Assembly: GCF_010095445.2 (NCBI RefSeq)
Contig: NZ_WFGV02000036.1
Coordinates: 1-64,000, forward strand
Reading direction: 5' to 3'
Origin: Pseudomonas sp. TNT3
Lineage (GTDB): Bacteria; Pseudomonadota; Gammaproteobacteria; Pseudomonadales; Pseudomonadaceae
Length of the DNA: 64,000 nucleotides
Shown: piece after piece, positions 53,786 through 64,000 of the stretch
How positions within the stretch are numbered: the stretch's first letter is position 1
How the letters are laid out: each line of letters begins with the position of its first letter
Made by a program: the position numbers and the translations under genes
Notes under the pieces: model-generated
The model's input: the letters and a program-made list of their open reading frames with translations, nothing else
Database searches by the model: none
What the model was told of the DNA's origin: nothing

Positions 53786-55137
53786 CCCTGACTTCTTTCG
53801 GCCCGGCCAACCGCATCAAGCGTTCGGCCGAGACTCACCCGCTCACCTGGCGTCTGCGTGACGACGGCGAAGCTGTCTGGCTCGACGAGTACCAGGCCAA
53901 GAACGGTTACGCCGCCGCGCGAAAAGCCTTCGCCGACATGGCCCAGGACGACATCGTCCAGACCGTGAAAGACGCCGGCCTGAAAGGTCGCGGCGGTGCA
54001 GGTTTCCCCACTGGCGTTAAGTGGGGCCTGATGCCCAAAGACGAATCCATCAACATCCGCTACCTGCTGTGCAACGCGGACGAGATGGAACCGAACACCT
54101 GGAAAGACCGCATGCTGATGGAGCAACTGCCCCATCTGCTGATCGAAGGCATGCTGATCAGTGCTCGCGCGCTGAAAACCTACCGTGGCTACATCTTCCT
54201 GCGTGGCGAATACACCACCGCCGCCAAGCACCTGAACCGTGCCGTGGAAGAAGCCAAGGCAGCGGGCCTTCTGGGCAAGAACATTCTGGGCAGCGGCTTC
54301 GATTTCGAGCTGTTCGTCCACACCGGCGCCGGGCGTTACATCTGCGGTGAAGAAACCGCACTGATCAACTCCCTCGAAGGCCGCCGCGCCAACCCGCGCT
54401 CCAAGCCACCCTTCCCTGCCGCCGTTGGCGTGTGGGGCAAGCCGACCTGCGTGAACAACGTTGAAACCCTGTGCAACGTGCCGGCGATCATTGCCGACGG
54501 CGTGGACTGGTACAAATCGTTGGCCCGTGAAGGCAGTGAAGACATGGGCACCAAGCTCATGGGCTTCTCCGGCAAGGTCAAGAACCCGGGCCTGTGGGAA
54601 TTGCCATTCGGCGTCACCGGTCGCGAGTTGTTCGAAGACTACGCCGGCGGCATGCGCGATGGCTTCAAGCTCAAGGCCTGGCAGCCAGGCGGCGCCGGTA
54701 CCGGTTTCCTGTTGCCGGAACACCTCGACGCACAAATGTACGCCGGCGGCATCGCCAAAGTGGGCACCCGTATGGGTACCGGCCTGGCCATGGCGGTGGA
54801 CGACAGCGTCAACATGGTGTCCCTGCTGCGCAACATGGAAGAGTTTTTCTCCCGCGAGTCCTGCGGCTTCTGCACCCCGTGCCGTGACGGTCTGCCGTGG
54901 AGCGTCAAGCTGCTGCGTGCGATCGAGAACGGTGAAGGGCAAGCCGGCGACATCGAGACCCTGCTGGGTCTGGTCGGTTTCCTCGGCCCTGGCAAGACTT
55001 TCTGTGCTCACGCACCGGGCGCCGTGGAGCCGTTGGGCAGCGCAATCAAATACTTCCGCTCGGAGTTCGAAGCCGGCATTGCGCCTACCAGCGCCGCCGT
55101 CCCGCCTCTGGCAAGGCCGATCGTAGTCGGCGCGTAA
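53782..55137 (+). CDS. nuoF: NADH-quinone oxidoreductase subunit F (NADH and FMN binding)
   Basis: 451 residues. NADH/FMN site [17 protein letters not shown] (67-83) and [18 protein letters not shown]; cluster N3 ligands C361, C364, C367 ([11 protein letters not shown]) and C408 (KTFCAHAPG). It takes hydride from NADH. The start overlaps nuoE. It is followed by an unusual 137-base gap holding a 12-bp hairpin before nuoG. Confidence 0.97.
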   Translation: MTLTSFGPANRIKRSAETHPLTWRLRDDGEAVWLDEYQAKNGYAAARKAFADMAQDDIVQTVKDAGLKGRGGAGFPTGVKWGLMPKDESINIRYLLCNADEMEPNTWKDRMLMEQLPHLLIEGMLISARALKTYRGYIFLRGEYTTAAKHLNRAVEEAKAAGLLGKNILGSGFDFELFVHTGAGRYICGEETALINSLEGRRANPRSKPPFPAAVGVWGKPTCVNNVETLCNVPAIIADGVDWYKSLAREGSEDMGTKLMGFSGKVKNPGLWELPFGVTGRELFEDYAGGMRDGFKLKAWQPGGAGTGFLLPEHLDAQMYAGGIAKVGTRMGTGLAMAVDDSVNMVSLLRNMEEFFSRESCGFCTPCRDGLPWSVKLLRAIENGEGQAGDIETLLGLVGFLGPGKTFCAHAPGAVEPLGSAIKYFRSEFEAGIAPTSAAVPPLARPIVVGA

Positions 55138-55146
55138 ACGCTTAAA

Positions 55147-55174
55147 AAAGCGAAGGGTCCGTACCCTTCGCTTT
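55147..55174. promoter_or_regulatory. Intra-operon hairpin between nuoF and nuoG
   Basis: AAAGCGAAGGGT-CCGT-ACCCTTCGCTTT is a perfect 12-bp stem with a 4-base loop, 9 bases after the nuoF stop. On the plus strand the tail is CTCG, so it is a poor terminator there; on the minus strand it is followed by TTTTTT. A partial terminator, processing site or 3'-end shield is possible. Confidence 0.6.
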
Positions 55175-55274
55175 CTCGTGTGATGACGCCTTTAACGGCT
55201 GTGTTGATTCACGCGAACAACAAGATTCCATTAGCCACGCCCGCTGACACCGGGCCAACGAAGAACTTTGAACC

Positions 55275-57989
55275 ATGGCCACTATCCACGTAGACGGCAA
55301 AGAGCTCGAAGTCGATGGGGCAGACAACCTGTTACAGGCATGTCTGTCGCTAGGCCTCGATATCCCGTATTTCTGCTGGCACCCTGCCCTGGGCAGCGTT
55401 GGCGCTTGCCGCCAGTGCGCGGTCAAGCAGTACACCGACGAGAACGACACCCGTGGTCGCATCGTCATGTCGTGCATGACACCCGCTACCGACGGTAGCT
55501 GGATCTCCATCGAAGACGAAGAAGCGAAAGTGTTTCGCGCCAGCGTCGTCGAATGGCTCATGACCAACCACCCACACGACTGCCCGGTCTGTGAAGAAGG
55601 CGGTCATTGCCACCTGCAAGACATGACCGTGATGACCGGTCACAACGAACGCCGCTATCGCTTCACCAAGCGCACCCACCAGAACCAGCAACTGGGCCCG
55701 TTCATTTCCCACGAAATGAACCGCTGCATCGCCTGCTACCGCTGCGTGCGCTTTTATAAAGACTACGCCGGCGGCACTGACCTTGGTGTATTCGGCGCCC
55801 ACGACAACGTGTACTTCGGTCGCGTTGAAGACGGCACCCTGGAAAGCGAGTTCTCCGGCAACCTCACCGAGGTCTGCCCGACCGGTGTGTTCACCGACAA
55901 GACTCACTCCGAGCGCTACAACCGCAAGTGGGACATGCAGTTCTCGCCGAGCATCTGCCATGGCTGCTCCAGCGGTTGCAACATCTCCCCGGGTGAGCGT
56001 TACGGTGAACTGCGTCGCATCGAAAACCGTTTCAACGGTTCGGTGAACCAGTACTTCCTGTGCGACCGCGGCCGTTTCGGCTACGGCTACGTCAACCGCG
56101 AAGACCGCCCACGTCAGCCATTGCTGGCCAACGGCGCCAAGCTGAGCCTCGACGAAGCGCTGGATAAAGCCGCTGACCTGCTGCGCGGTCGCAACATCGT
56201 CGGTATCGGGTCGCCCCGCGCCAGCCTCGAAAGCAACTATGCGTTGCGCGAACTGGTGGGCGCCGAGCACTTCTACTCCGGTATCGAAGCCGCCGAGCTT
56301 GAACGCATTCGCCTGGTGATGCAGGTGTTGAAAGACAGCCCGCTGCCAATCCCGAACATGCGCGACATCGAAGACCACGATGCAATCTTCGTCCTCGGTG
56401 AAGACCTGACCCAGACCGCCGCCCGTATGGCGCTGTCCCTGCGTCAATCGGTCAAGGGCAAGGCCGAAGACATGGCCGACGCCATGCGCGTTCAGCCTTG
56501 GCTCGACGCCGCCGTGAAGAACATCGGCCAGCACGCGCTGAACCCGTTGTTCATCGCCAGCCTGGCTGAAACCAAGCTCGACGACATCGCGGAAGAATGC
56601 GTTCACGCCGCACCTGACGACCTGGCCCGCATCGGTTTCGCCGTGGCTCACGCCCTCGACGCCAGCGCGCCTGCCGTTGAAGACCTGGACACCGAAGCAC
56701 TGGACCTGGCCAAACGCATTGCCGACGCCCTGCTCGCAGCCAAGCGTCCGCTGATCATTGCCGGTACCTCCTTGGGTTCCAAGTCGCTGATCGAAGCCGC
56801 CGCCAACATCGCCAAAGCCTTGAAGCTGCGTGAGAAGAACGGTTCCATCAGCCTGATCGTGCCAGAGGCCAACAGCCTCGGCCTGGCCATGCTCGGTGGC
56901 AACTCGGTCGACGAAGCGCTGCAAGCGGTGATCGATGGCAAAGCCGACGCCATCGTCGTGCTGGAAAACGATCTGTACACCCGTACCGACAAAGCCCGTG
57001 TCGATGCCGCCCTGAACGCCGCGAAAGTGGTGATCGTGGCAGACCATCAGAAGACCGCTACCAGCGATCGCGCGCACCTGGTTCTGCCAGCGGCCAGCTT
57101 CGCTGAAGGCGACGGTACGCTGGTCAGCCAGGAAGGCCGCGCCCAGCGCTTCTTCCAGGTGTTCGACCCGAAATACATGGACGCGAGCATCCTGGTTCAC
57201 GAAGGCTGGCGCTGGCTGCATGCCCTGCGCGCGACCCTGCTGAACCAGCCGATCGACTGGACCCAACTGGACCACGTCACCGCTGCCGTGGCTTCGAGCA
57301 CGCCGCAACTGGCGCGCATCGTTGACGCCGCACCGTCCGCCGCGTTCCGCATCAAGGGCATGAAACTGGCTCGCGAACCGCTGCGTTATTCTGGTCGTAC
57401 CGCCATGCGCGCTGACATCAGCGTGCACGAACCGCGTACCCCGCAAGACAACGACACCGCGTTCAACTTCTCGATGGAAGGTTACTCGGGCTCGGTAGAA
57501 CCGCGTCAGCAAGTGCCATTCGCCTGGTCTCCGGGCTGGAACTCGCCGCAAGCCTGGAACAAGTTCCAGGACGAAGTCGGTGGTCACATCCGCGCTGGCG
57601 ACCCGGGCACCCGCCTGATCGAAAGCACCGGTGATTCGCTGAACTGGTTCGCCTCTGTTCCACCGGCATTCAACCCGGCTCAGGGCACCTGGCAAGTCGT
57701 GCCGTTCTTCCACCTGTTCGGCAGCGAAGAGAACTCTTCGAAAGCCGCGCCGGTTCAGGAACGCATTCCAGCCGCATACGTCGCTTTGGCCAAATCCGAA
57801 GCCGACCGCCTGGGTGTCAACGAAGGCGCCATGCTGAGCTTGAACGTGGCTGGCCAGACCCTGCGTCTGCCACTGCGTATCAACGAAGAACTGGGTGCCG
57901 GTCTGGTTGCATTGCCAGCGGGTATCGCCGGCATTCCACCGGCGATTTTCGGCAAATCCGTTGACGGTCTGCAGGAGGCAGCTCAATGA
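55275..57989 (+). CDS. nuoG: NADH-quinone oxidoreductase subunit G
   Basis: 904 residues. [2Fe-2S] N1b ligands C34, C45, C48 and C67; His-ligated N5 at H99, C103, C106 and C112 ([14 protein letters not shown]); [10 protein letters not shown] for N4; and the extra cluster N7 ([10 protein letters not shown] with a later CDRGRFG), found in E. coli-type enzymes. The C-terminal molybdopterin-like domain lacks a cofactor site, as usual. Part of the NADH module. It overlaps nuoH by ATGA. Confidence 0.97.
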   Translation: MATIHVDGKELEVDGADNLLQACLSLGLDIPYFCWHPALGSVGACRQCAVKQYTDENDTRGRIVMSCMTPATDGSWISIEDEEAKVFRASVVEWLMTNHPHDCPVCEEGGHCHLQDMTVMTGHNERRYRFTKRTHQNQQLGPFISHEMNRCIACYRCVRFYKDYAGGTDLGVFGAHDNVYFGRVEDGTLESEFSGNLTEVCPTGVFTDKTHSERYNRKWDMQFSPSICHGCSSGCNISPGERYGELRRIENRFNGSVNQYFLCDRGRFGYGYVNREDRPRQPLLANGAKLSLDEALDKAADLLRGRNIVGIGSPRASLESNYALRELVGAEHFYSGIEAAELERIRLVMQVLKDSPLPIPNMRDIEDHDAIFVLGEDLTQTAARMALSLRQSVKGKAEDMADAMRVQPWLDAAVKNIGQHALNPLFIASLAETKLDDIAEECVHAAPDDLARIGFAVAHALDASAPAVEDLDTEALDLAKRIADALLAAKRPLIIAGTSLGSKSLIEAAANIAKALKLREKNGSISLIVPEANSLGLAMLGGNSVDEALQAVIDGKADAIVVLENDLYTRTDKARVDAALNAAKVVIVADHQKTATSDRAHLVLPAASFAEGDGTLVSQEGRAQRFFQVFDPKYMDASILVHEGWRWLHALRATLLNQPIDWTQLDHVTAAVASSTPQLARIVDAAPSAAFRIKGMKLAREPLRYSGRTAMRADISVHEPRTPQDNDTAFNFSMEGYSGSVEPRQQVPFAWSPGWNSPQAWNKFQDEVGGHIRAGDPGTRLIESTGDSLNWFASVPPAFNPAQGTWQVVPFFHLFGSEENSSKAAPVQERIPAAYVALAKSEADRLGVNEGAMLSLNVAGQTLRLPLRINEELGAGLVALPAGIAGIPPAIFGKSVDGLQEAAQ

Positions 57990-58993
57990 CCTGGTTCACG
58001 CCTGAAGTGATTGACGTGATCATCGCGGTCCTCAAGGCCATCGTGATTCTGCTCGCCGTGGTGGTGTGCGGCGCGCTGCTGAGCTGGGTCGAGCGTCGTT
58101 TGCTCGCCCTCTGGCAGGACCGTTACGGTCCGAACCGCGTCGGCCCGTTCGGCGCGTTCCAGATCGCGGCCGACATGATCAAGATGTTCTTCAAGGAAGA
58201 CTGGACGCCGCCGTTCGCCGACAAGATGATCTTCACCCTGGCACCGGTCGTGGCCATGAGCGCCCTGCTGATTGCCTTCGCGATCATCCCGATCACCCCG
58301 ACCTGGGGCGTGGCGGACATCAACATCGGCATCCTGTTCTTCTTCGCCATGGCGGGCCTGTCGGTGTATGCCGTGTTGTTCGCCGGCTGGTCGAGCAACA
58401 ACAAGTTCGCCCTGCTGGGCAGCTTGCGGGCCTCCGCGCAAACCGTGTCGTACGAAGTGTTCATGGGCCTGTCGTTGATGGGCATCGTGATCCAGGTCGG
58501 CTCGTTCAACATGCGCGACATCGTCGAATATCAAGCCCAGAACCTGTGGTTCATCATTCCGCAGATCTTCGGTTTCCTGACCTTCTTCATCGCTGGCGTC
58601 GCCGTGACTCACCGTCACCCGTTCGACCAGCCGGAAGCGGAACAGGAACTGGCCGACGGTTACCACATTGAATACGCCGGCATGAAGTGGGGCATGTTCT
58701 TCGTCGGTGAGTACATCGGCATCGTGCTGATTTCGGCGCTGCTGGTGACCTTGTTCTTCGGTGGCTGGCACGGTCCGTTCGGCATTCTGCCGCAGATCCC
58801 GTTCATCTGGTTTGCACTGAAAACCGCGTTCTTCATCATGATCTTCATCCTGCTGCGCGCTTCCATTCCGCGCCCACGGTATGACCAAGTGATGGACTTC
58901 AGCTGGAAGTTCTGCCTGCCGCTGACCCTCGTCAACATGCTGGTGACCGCTGCGATCGTGTTGCTTAACACGCCCGCCGTCGCGGCTCAGTGA
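57986..58993 (+). CDS. nuoH: NADH-quinone oxidoreductase subunit H
   Basis: 335 residues with about eight transmembrane helices. [20 protein letters not shown] is the signature loop that lines the quinone tunnel, and [15 protein letters not shown]-like acid-rich loop ([20 protein letters not shown]) couples to proton pumping. It anchors the peripheral arm. It overlaps the nuoG stop. Confidence 0.97.
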   Translation: MTWFTPEVIDVIIAVLKAIVILLAVVVCGALLSWVERRLLALWQDRYGPNRVGPFGAFQIAADMIKMFFKEDWTPPFADKMIFTLAPVVAMSALLIAFAIIPITPTWGVADINIGILFFFAMAGLSVYAVLFAGWSSNNKFALLGSLRASAQTVSYEVFMGLSLMGIVIQVGSFNMRDIVEYQAQNLWFIIPQIFGFLTFFIAGVAVTHRHPFDQPEAEQELADGYHIEYAGMKWGMFFVGEYIGIVLISALLVTLFFGGWHGPFGILPQIPFIWFALKTAFFIMIFILLRASIPRPRYDQVMDFSWKFCLPLTLVNMLVTAAIVLLNTPAVAAQ

Positions 58994-59005
58994 GGATAGA
59001 GAATC

Positions 59006-59551
59006 ATGAAGTACATTTTTGACATCGTGCATGGCTTCTTCACCCAGCTTCGCAGCCTGGTGATGATCTTCGGCCATGCCTTCCGCAAGCGTGACACGCT
59101 GCAGTACCCGGAAGAGCAGGTCTACCTGCCGCCGCGCTACCGTGGCCGTATCGTGCTGACCCGTGACCCTGATGGCGAAGAGCGTTGCGTTGCCTGCAAC
59201 CTGTGCGCTGTGGCTTGCCCAGTGGGTTGCATCTCGCTGCAGAAAGCTGAAACCGATGACGGTCGCTGGTACCCGGAGTTCTTCCGCATCAACTTCTCGC
59301 GCTGCATTTTCTGCGGCCTCTGCGAGGAAGCCTGCCCGACCACCGCGATCCAGCTGACACCGGATTTCGAGATGGCCGAGTTCAAACGTCAGGACCTGGT
59401 TTACGAGAAAGAAGATCTGCTGATCTCCGGCCCCGGCAAAAACCCTGATTACAACTTCTATCGTGTTGCAGGTATGGCGATTGCCGGTAAGCCAAAAGGC
59501 GCCGCGCAAAATGAAGCCGAACCGATCAACGTGAAGAGCTTGCTGCCTTAA
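59006..59551 (+). CDS. nuoI: NADH-quinone oxidoreductase subunit I
   Basis: 181 residues. Two ferredoxin-type 4Fe-4S motifs: [15 protein letters not shown] and [16 protein letters not shown] (clusters N6a and N6b). They link N5 to N2. GAGG lies upstream of the ATG; 12 bases after nuoH. Confidence 0.97.
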   Translation: MKYIFDIVHGFFTQLRSLVMIFGHAFRKRDTLQYPEEQVYLPPRYRGRIVLTRDPDGEERCVACNLCAVACPVGCISLQKAETDDGRWYPEFFRINFSRCIFCGLCEEACPTTAIQLTPDFEMAEFKRQDLVYEKEDLLISGPGKNPDYNFYRVAGMAIAGKPKGAAQNEAEPINVKSLLP

Positions 59552-59560
59552 GGAAGAAAG

Positions 59561-60064
59561 ATGGAATTCGCTTTCTATTTCGCATCGGGTATTGCAGTGG
59601 TGTCCACGCTTCGCGTGATCACCCACACCAACCCTGTGCACGCCCTGCTCTACCTGATCATTTCGCTGATCGCCGTGGCCATGACGTTCTTCGCCCTCGG
59701 CGCACCGTTTGCCGGTGTCCTCGAAGTGATCGCCTACGCTGGCGCCATCATGGTGCTGTTCGTGTTCGTGGTGATGATGCTGAACCTGGGCCCGGCCTCG
59801 GTTCAGCAAGAGCGCGTCTGGCTCAAGCCCGGCATCTGGATCGGACCGGTCATTCTCGGCACCCTCCTGCTGATCGAACTGCTGTATGTGCTGTTCGCCC
59901 ACCAGAGCGGCCAGGCCATCGGCCATACCACCGTAGACGCCAAGGCCGTGGGCATCAGCCTGTTCGGTCCTTATCTGCTGGTGGTCGAACTCGCCTCGAT
60001 GCTGCTGCTCGCTGCAGCCGTGACGGCGTTCCACTTGGGCCGTAACGAAGCCAAGGAGCAATGA
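59561..60064 (+). CDS. nuoJ: NADH-quinone oxidoreductase subunit J
   Basis: 167 residues with five transmembrane helices. The [20 protein letters not shown] and [20 protein letters not shown] helices are characteristic, the latter containing the pi-bulge region. AAGGAAG precedes the start. Membrane arm, next to NuoK. Confidence 0.96.
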   Translation: MEFAFYFASGIAVVSTLRVITHTNPVHALLYLIISLIAVAMTFFALGAPFAGVLEVIAYAGAIMVLFVFVVMMLNLGPASVQQERVWLKPGIWIGPVILGTLLLIELLYVLFAHQSGQAIGHTTVDAKAVGISLFGPYLLVVELASMLLLAAAVTAFHLGRNEAKEQ

Positions 60065-60066
60065 CG

Positions 60067-60375
60067 ATGCCTGCTATCCCTCTGGAGCATGGTCTGGCGG
60101 TCGCCGGCATCCTGTTCTGCCTCGGTCTGGTCGGCCTGATGGTCCGCCGCAACATACTCTTCGTGCTGATGAGCCTGGAGGTCATGATGAATGCCTCCGC
60201 GTTGGCCTTCATCGTCGCCGGTAGCCGCTGGGGTCAGCCGGATGGACAGATCATGTTCATCCTGGTGATCAGCCTGGCAGCCGCCGAGGCCAGTATTGGC
60301 CTGGCGATTCTGTTGCAGCTGTATCGCCGCTTCCACACTCTCGATATCGACGCTGCCAGCGAGATGCGCGGATGA
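60067..60375 (+). CDS. nuoK: NADH-quinone oxidoreductase subunit K
   Basis: 102 residues with three transmembrane helices and the conserved buried Glu residues ([32 protein letters not shown]). The ATG at 60067 is chosen because AAGGAG ends 7 bases before it; the ATG at 60061 sits too close. An MrpC-like proton path subunit. It overlaps nuoL by ATGA. Confidence 0.95.
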   Translation: MPAIPLEHGLAVAGILFCLGLVGLMVRRNILFVLMSLEVMMNASALAFIVAGSRWGQPDGQIMFILVISLAAAEASIGLAILLQLYRRFHTLDIDAASEMRG

Positions 60376-62225
60376 ATCTTCTCTATCTGACTTTCGTATT
60401 CCCTCTCATCGGTTTCCTGCTGCTGTCGTTCTCCCGGGGACGCTTTTCGGAAAACCTGTCGGCGCTGATCGGCGTCGGTTCCATCGGCCTGTCTGCCATC
60501 GTCACGGCTTACGTGATCTGGCAATTCAACGTCGCGCCCCCTGAAGGCGGTCACTACACCCAGGTGTTGTGGCAGTGGATGGCCGTAGAAGGCTTCACGC
60601 CAAACTTCGCGCTGTACCTGGATGGTCTGTCCGTGACCATGCTGGGTGTGGTGGTTGGCGTCGGCTTCCTGATTCACCTGTTCGCGTCCTGGTACATGCG
60701 CGGTGAAGACGGTTACTCGCGCTTCTTTGCGTACACCAACCTGTTTATCGCCAGCATGCTGTTCCTCATCCTGGGCGATAACCTGTTGTTCCTGTACTTC
60801 GGCTGGGAAGGCGTGGGCCTGTGCTCGTACCTGTTGATCGGTTTCTACTACAGCAACCGCAACAACGGTAACGCGGCACTCAAAGCCTTCATCGTGACCC
60901 GCATCGGTGACGTGTTCATGGCCATCGGCCTGTTCATCCTGTTCCAGCAACTGGGCACGCTGAACGTCCAGGAACTGCTGGTACTGGCACCGCAGAAGTT
61001 CCAGGTCGGCGACTTCTGGATCGTCCTGGCGACCCTGATGCTGTTGGGTGGTGCTGTCGGTAAGTCCGCGCAACTGCCGCTGCAAACCTGGCTGGCGGAT
61101 GCGATGGCCGGTCCTACCCCGGTTTCGGCACTGATCCACGCCGCGACCATGGTGACCGCAGGTGTCTACCTGATTGCCCGTACCCATGGCCTGTTTGCGT
61201 TGGCGCCGGACGTCCTGCAACTGGTCGGCATCGTCGGCGGTGTGACCCTCGTGCTGGCCGGTTTTGCCGCACTGGTGCAGACCGACATCAAACGTATCCT
61301 CGCCTACTCGACCATGAGCCAGATCGGCTACATGTTCCTGGCGCTGGGCGTTGGCGCATGGGATGGCGCGATCTTCCACCTGATGACCCACGCCTTCTTC
61401 AAGGCGCTGCTGTTCCTTGCTTCCGGTGCGGTAATCGTTGCCTGCCACCACGAGCAGAACATCTTCAAGATGGGCGGCCTGTGGAAGAAACTGCCATTGG
61501 CCTACGCCAGCTTCATCGTTGGCGGCGCGGCCTTGTCTGCCCTGCCACTGGTGACCGCAGGCTTCTACTCCAAGGACGAGATCCTTTGGGAAGCGTTCGC
61601 CAGCGGCAACCATGGCCTGCTGTACGCCGGTCTTGTGGGTGCGTTCATGACCTCGCTGTACACCTTCCGCCTGATCTTCATCGCGTTCCACGGTGAAGCG
61701 AAGACCGAAGCACACGCCGGTCACGGCATCGCTCACTGGCTGCCTCTGTCGGTGCTGATCGTATTGTCCACCGCCATTGGCGCGATGATCGTTCCGCCAC
61801 TGCACGGTGTGCTGCCGCAAAGCGTTGGCCATGCCGGCGGCGAAGCCAAGCACAGTCTGGAAATCGCCTCGGGCGCCATTGCCCTGGCCGGTATCCTGCT
61901 GGCCGCGCTGCTGTTCCTCGGCAAGCGTCGTCTCGTTACTGCAATCGCCAACAGCGGCATCGGCCGCTTCCTTTCGGCCTGGTGGTTCGCTGCCTGGGGC
62001 TTCGACTGGATCTACGACAAACTGTTCGTCAAGCCATACCTTGCGATCAGCCACGTACTGCGCAAAGACCCGCTGGACCAGACCATCGGCCTGATCCCGC
62101 GTATGGCCAAAGGCGGCCACACCGCCCTGAGCCGTACCGAAACCGGTCAACTGCGTTGGTACGCGGCATCGATGGCAGCCGGCTCCGTGCTGGTCATCGG
62201 CGCCATCGTGCTGGTAGCGGTCTGA
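60372..62225 (+). CDS. nuoL: NADH-quinone oxidoreductase subunit L
   Basis: 617 residues. An antiporter-like subunit with [20 protein letters not shown] (key Glu), [20 protein letters not shown] (key Lys region) and the long C-terminal lateral helix that braces the membrane arm (about residues 520-617). It is a proton-pumping subunit. The start overlaps the nuoK stop. Confidence 0.97.
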   Translation: MNLLYLTFVFPLIGFLLLSFSRGRFSENLSALIGVGSIGLSAIVTAYVIWQFNVAPPEGGHYTQVLWQWMAVEGFTPNFALYLDGLSVTMLGVVVGVGFLIHLFASWYMRGEDGYSRFFAYTNLFIASMLFLILGDNLLFLYFGWEGVGLCSYLLIGFYYSNRNNGNAALKAFIVTRIGDVFMAIGLFILFQQLGTLNVQELLVLAPQKFQVGDFWIVLATLMLLGGAVGKSAQLPLQTWLADAMAGPTPVSALIHAATMVTAGVYLIARTHGLFALAPDVLQLVGIVGGVTLVLAGFAALVQTDIKRILAYSTMSQIGYMFLALGVGAWDGAIFHLMTHAFFKALLFLASGAVIVACHHEQNIFKMGGLWKKLPLAYASFIVGGAALSALPLVTAGFYSKDEILWEAFASGNHGLLYAGLVGAFMTSLYTFRLIFIAFHGEAKTEAHAGHGIAHWLPLSVLIVLSTAIGAMIVPPLHGVLPQSVGHAGGEAKHSLEIASGAIALAGILLAALLFLGKRRLVTAIANSGIGRFLSAWWFAAWGFDWIYDKLFVKPYLAISHVLRKDPLDQTIGLIPRMAKGGHTALSRTETGQLRWYAASMAAGSVLVIGAIVLVAV

Positions 62226-62265
62226 ATATGAACCTTGCGAACTTGCGAAAGGAATTGAGCCCGTC

Positions 62266-63798
62266 ATGATTCTGCCTTGGCTAATCCTGATCCCCTTCAT
62301 CGGCGGCCTGCTGTGCTGGATGGGTGAGCGCTTCGGCGCTACCCTCCCCCGCTGGATTGCGCTGTTGACCATGACCCTGGAACTCGCTCTCGGCCTCTGG
62401 CTGTGGGCCCACGGTGATTATTCATTTGCACCGGCGCCTGGCGCCGATCCGACCTGGGCGCTTGAGTTCAAGCACACCTGGATCCAGCGCTTCGGCATCA
62501 GTGTGCACCTGGCCCTCGACGGCCTGTCGCTGCTGATGATCCTGCTGACCGGTCTGCTGGGTATCCTCTCGGTACTGTGCTCGTGGAAAGAGATCCAGCG
62601 TCACGTTGGCTTCTTCCACCTGAACCTGATGTGGATCCTGGGCGGTGTCGTCGGCGTGTTCCTCGCCCTCGACCTGTTCATGTTCTTCTTCTTCTGGGAA
62701 ATGATGCTGGTGCCGATGTATTTCCTCATCGCGCTCTGGGGTCACAGTTCTTCGGACGGCAAGAAGACCCGGATCTACGCAGCGACCAAGTTCTTCATCT
62801 TCACTCAGGCTTCCGGCCTGATCATGCTGGTGGCGATCCTGGGCCTGGTACTGGTCAACTTCAACAGCACCGGCGTGATCACGTTCAACTACGCCGACCT
62901 GCTGAAAACCAAGATGTCGCTCACCACCGAGTACATCCTGATGCTCGGCTTCTTCATCGCCTTCGCGGTGAAGCTGCCGGTCGTACCGTTCCACTCCTGG
63001 TTGCCTGATGCTCACGCCCAGGCGCCGACCGCAGGTTCTGTGGACCTGGCCGGTATCCTGTTGAAGACGGCTGCTTACGGTCTGCTGCGTTTCGCCCTGC
63101 CGCTGTTCCCGAATGCCTCGGCCGAGTTCGCGCCGATTGCCATGACCCTCGGTCTGATCGGGATCTTCTACGGTGCGTTCCTGGCCTTCGCTCAAACCGA
63201 CATCAAGCGTCTGATCGCCTTCTCTTCCGTTTCCCACATGGGCTTCGTGTTGATCGGCATCTACTCCGGCAGCCAACTGGCGCTGCAGGGCGCAGTGATG
63301 CAGATGCTGGCGCACGGTGTTTCGGCCGCCGCACTCTTTATCCTGAGTGGTCAACTGTACGAGCGCACGCACACCCGTGACATGCGTCAGATGGGTGGCC
63401 TGTGGTCGAAAATCGCTTACCTGCCGGCCATCAGCCTGTTCTTCGCTGCAGCGTCGTTGGGCTTGCCGGGTACCGGTAACTTTGTGGGTGAGTTCCTGAT
63501 CCTGATCGGCACGTTCGCGGCTGCTCCATGGATCACGGCCATTGCGACGTCCGGTCTGGTGTTCGGTTCGGTCTACTCGCTGATCATGATTCACCGTGCC
63601 TACTTCGGCCCGTCCAAGTCGGACGCGGTACTGCACGGCATGGATGCTCGCGAACTGATCATGGTGGTCGGTCTGGCGGTGCTGCTGATTTACCTCGGCG
63701 TGTACCCGCAACCGTTCCTCGATACCTCTGCCGCTACGATGCATGGCGTGCAGCAATGGCTCGGCACCGCCTTCACTCAACTCGCTTCGGCCCGGTAA
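62266..63798 (+). CDS. nuoM: NADH-quinone oxidoreductase subunit M
   Basis: 510 residues. [20 protein letters not shown] carries the conserved Glu and [20 protein letters not shown] the proton-antiporter signature, with [20 protein letters not shown] downstream. The second antiporter-like pump subunit. A 40-base gap follows nuoL, where a 13-codon minicistron would end by overlapping the nuoM ATG. Confidence 0.97.
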   Translation: MILPWLILIPFIGGLLCWMGERFGATLPRWIALLTMTLELALGLWLWAHGDYSFAPAPGADPTWALEFKHTWIQRFGISVHLALDGLSLLMILLTGLLGILSVLCSWKEIQRHVGFFHLNLMWILGGVVGVFLALDLFMFFFFWEMMLVPMYFLIALWGHSSSDGKKTRIYAATKFFIFTQASGLIMLVAILGLVLVNFNSTGVITFNYADLLKTKMSLTTEYILMLGFFIAFAVKLPVVPFHSWLPDAHAQAPTAGSVDLAGILLKTAAYGLLRFALPLFPNASAEFAPIAMTLGLIGIFYGAFLAFAQTDIKRLIAFSSVSHMGFVLIGIYSGSQLALQGAVMQMLAHGVSAAALFILSGQLYERTHTRDMRQMGGLWSKIAYLPAISLFFAAASLGLPGTGNFVGEFLILIGTFAAAPWITAIATSGLVFGSVYSLIMIHRAYFGPSKSDAVLHGMDARELIMVVGLAVLLIYLGVYPQPFLDTSAATMHGVQQWLGTAFTQLASAR

Positions 63799-63805
63799 GA
63801 GCGCT

Positions 63806-64000
63806 ATGGAATTCACGACTCAACACTTTATCGCGCTAGCGCCGATATTGATCACCACCATCACGATCATCGTGGTGATGTTGGCCATCGCCTGGCGTCG
63901 CAACCACTCGCAGACCTTCCTGATTTCCGTGGCGGGCCTGAACCTGGCGTTGCTGTCGATCCTGCCAGCCTTGAAAGTCGCGCCTCTGGCCGTGACCCCA
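63806..64000 (+). CDS. nuoN: NADH-quinone oxidoreductase subunit N (first 65 residues, cut by window edge)
   Basis: The ATG at 63806 follows nuoM by 7 bases, with AAGAG upstream. The visible part, MEFTTQHFIALAPILITTIT and then FLISVAGLNLALLSILPALK, is the N-terminal transmembrane region of NuoN, the third antiporter-like subunit and normally the last gene of the operon. The remainder lies outside the window. Confidence 0.93.
   Translation, partial: MEFTTQHFIALAPILITTITIIVVMLAIAWRRNHSQTFLISVAGLNLALLSILPALKVAPLAVTP

Noticed and set aside
55350-57986. 878-residue minus-strand open frame
   Set aside because: Antisense shadow of nuoG, which has all its cluster ligands on the plus strand.
57983-62372. 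Two minus-strand open frames of 692 and 712 residues
   Set aside because: Antisense to nuoH-nuoJ and nuoL; His/Gln/Asp-rich translations typical of reversed membrane-protein genes.

Overview
The window is a stretch of a Pseudomonas chromosome, most likely from the P. fluorescens group. The evidence is the high-GC Pseudomonas codon usage, a core gene order that matches, from memory, the P. aeruginosa order tusDCBE - serS/cysG - ftsK/lolA - trxB/aat/bpt/infA - clpA/clpS - cspD - icd/idh - mnmA/hflD/purB - aceA - nuoA-N, and many REP-type palindromes of the kinds common in fluorescent pseudomonads. No tRNA, rRNA, CRISPR array, prophage or intact insertion sequence was recognised.

Layout. Positions 1-15 kb are accessory. 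They hold a VgrG spike protein cut by the window edge, a small DUF6124 gene behind a strikingly structured leader, and an unknown 131-residue gene framed by REP sequence. A minus-strand locus follows (sterol-desaturase-like protein, LuxR-type regulator, two exported amidohydrolases, TorF-type porin, NCS1 permease), flanked by a divergent TetR/RutR-like regulator. Then come a cysteine hydrolase and gamma-glutamyltransferase. Positions 15-22.7 kb carry small housekeeping and stress genes (DNA alkyl-transfer repair, NUDIX, hemerythrin, GNAT) and the tusDCB-tusE relay for tRNA 2-thiouridine. Positions 22.9-30.6 kb (minus) run ftsK-lolA-rarA-crcB-serS-cysG. Positions 30.9-36.6 kb hold trxB, aat, bpt, infA, clpA and clpS, which include a complete N-degron pathway. 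Positions 36.8-46.8 kb hold cspD, two divergent isocitrate dehydrogenases (icd, idh), a NUDIX enzyme, mnmA-hflD, purB, roxA and a GNAT gene. Positions 47-49.7 kb hold a secretin-like exported protein and isocitrate lyase aceA. From 50.3 kb to the right edge runs the respiratory complex I operon nuoA, B, CD, E-M and the start of nuoN.

How the genes work together. The 2.9-10.1 kb block looks like a dedicated uptake and periplasmic hydrolysis system (outer-membrane porin, two exported hydrolases, inner-membrane permease, local regulator) for an unidentified amide- or nucleobase-like nutrient. Both Tus and MnmA, which make 2-thiouridine at the tRNA wobble position, are present. Aat, Bpt, ClpS and ClpA lie within 5 kb. 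Icd, Idh and AceA, the three enzymes that compete for isocitrate, lie within 12 kb and next to complex I, which oxidises NADH from the TCA cycle.

The least explained features are non-coding: the leader of the DUF6124 gene (crossing complementary arms and a third copy over the ribosome binding site), a perfect 48-bp inverted repeat at the end of the alkyltransferase gene, and a Fur-box-like site followed by a terminator-like hairpin upstream of nuoA.
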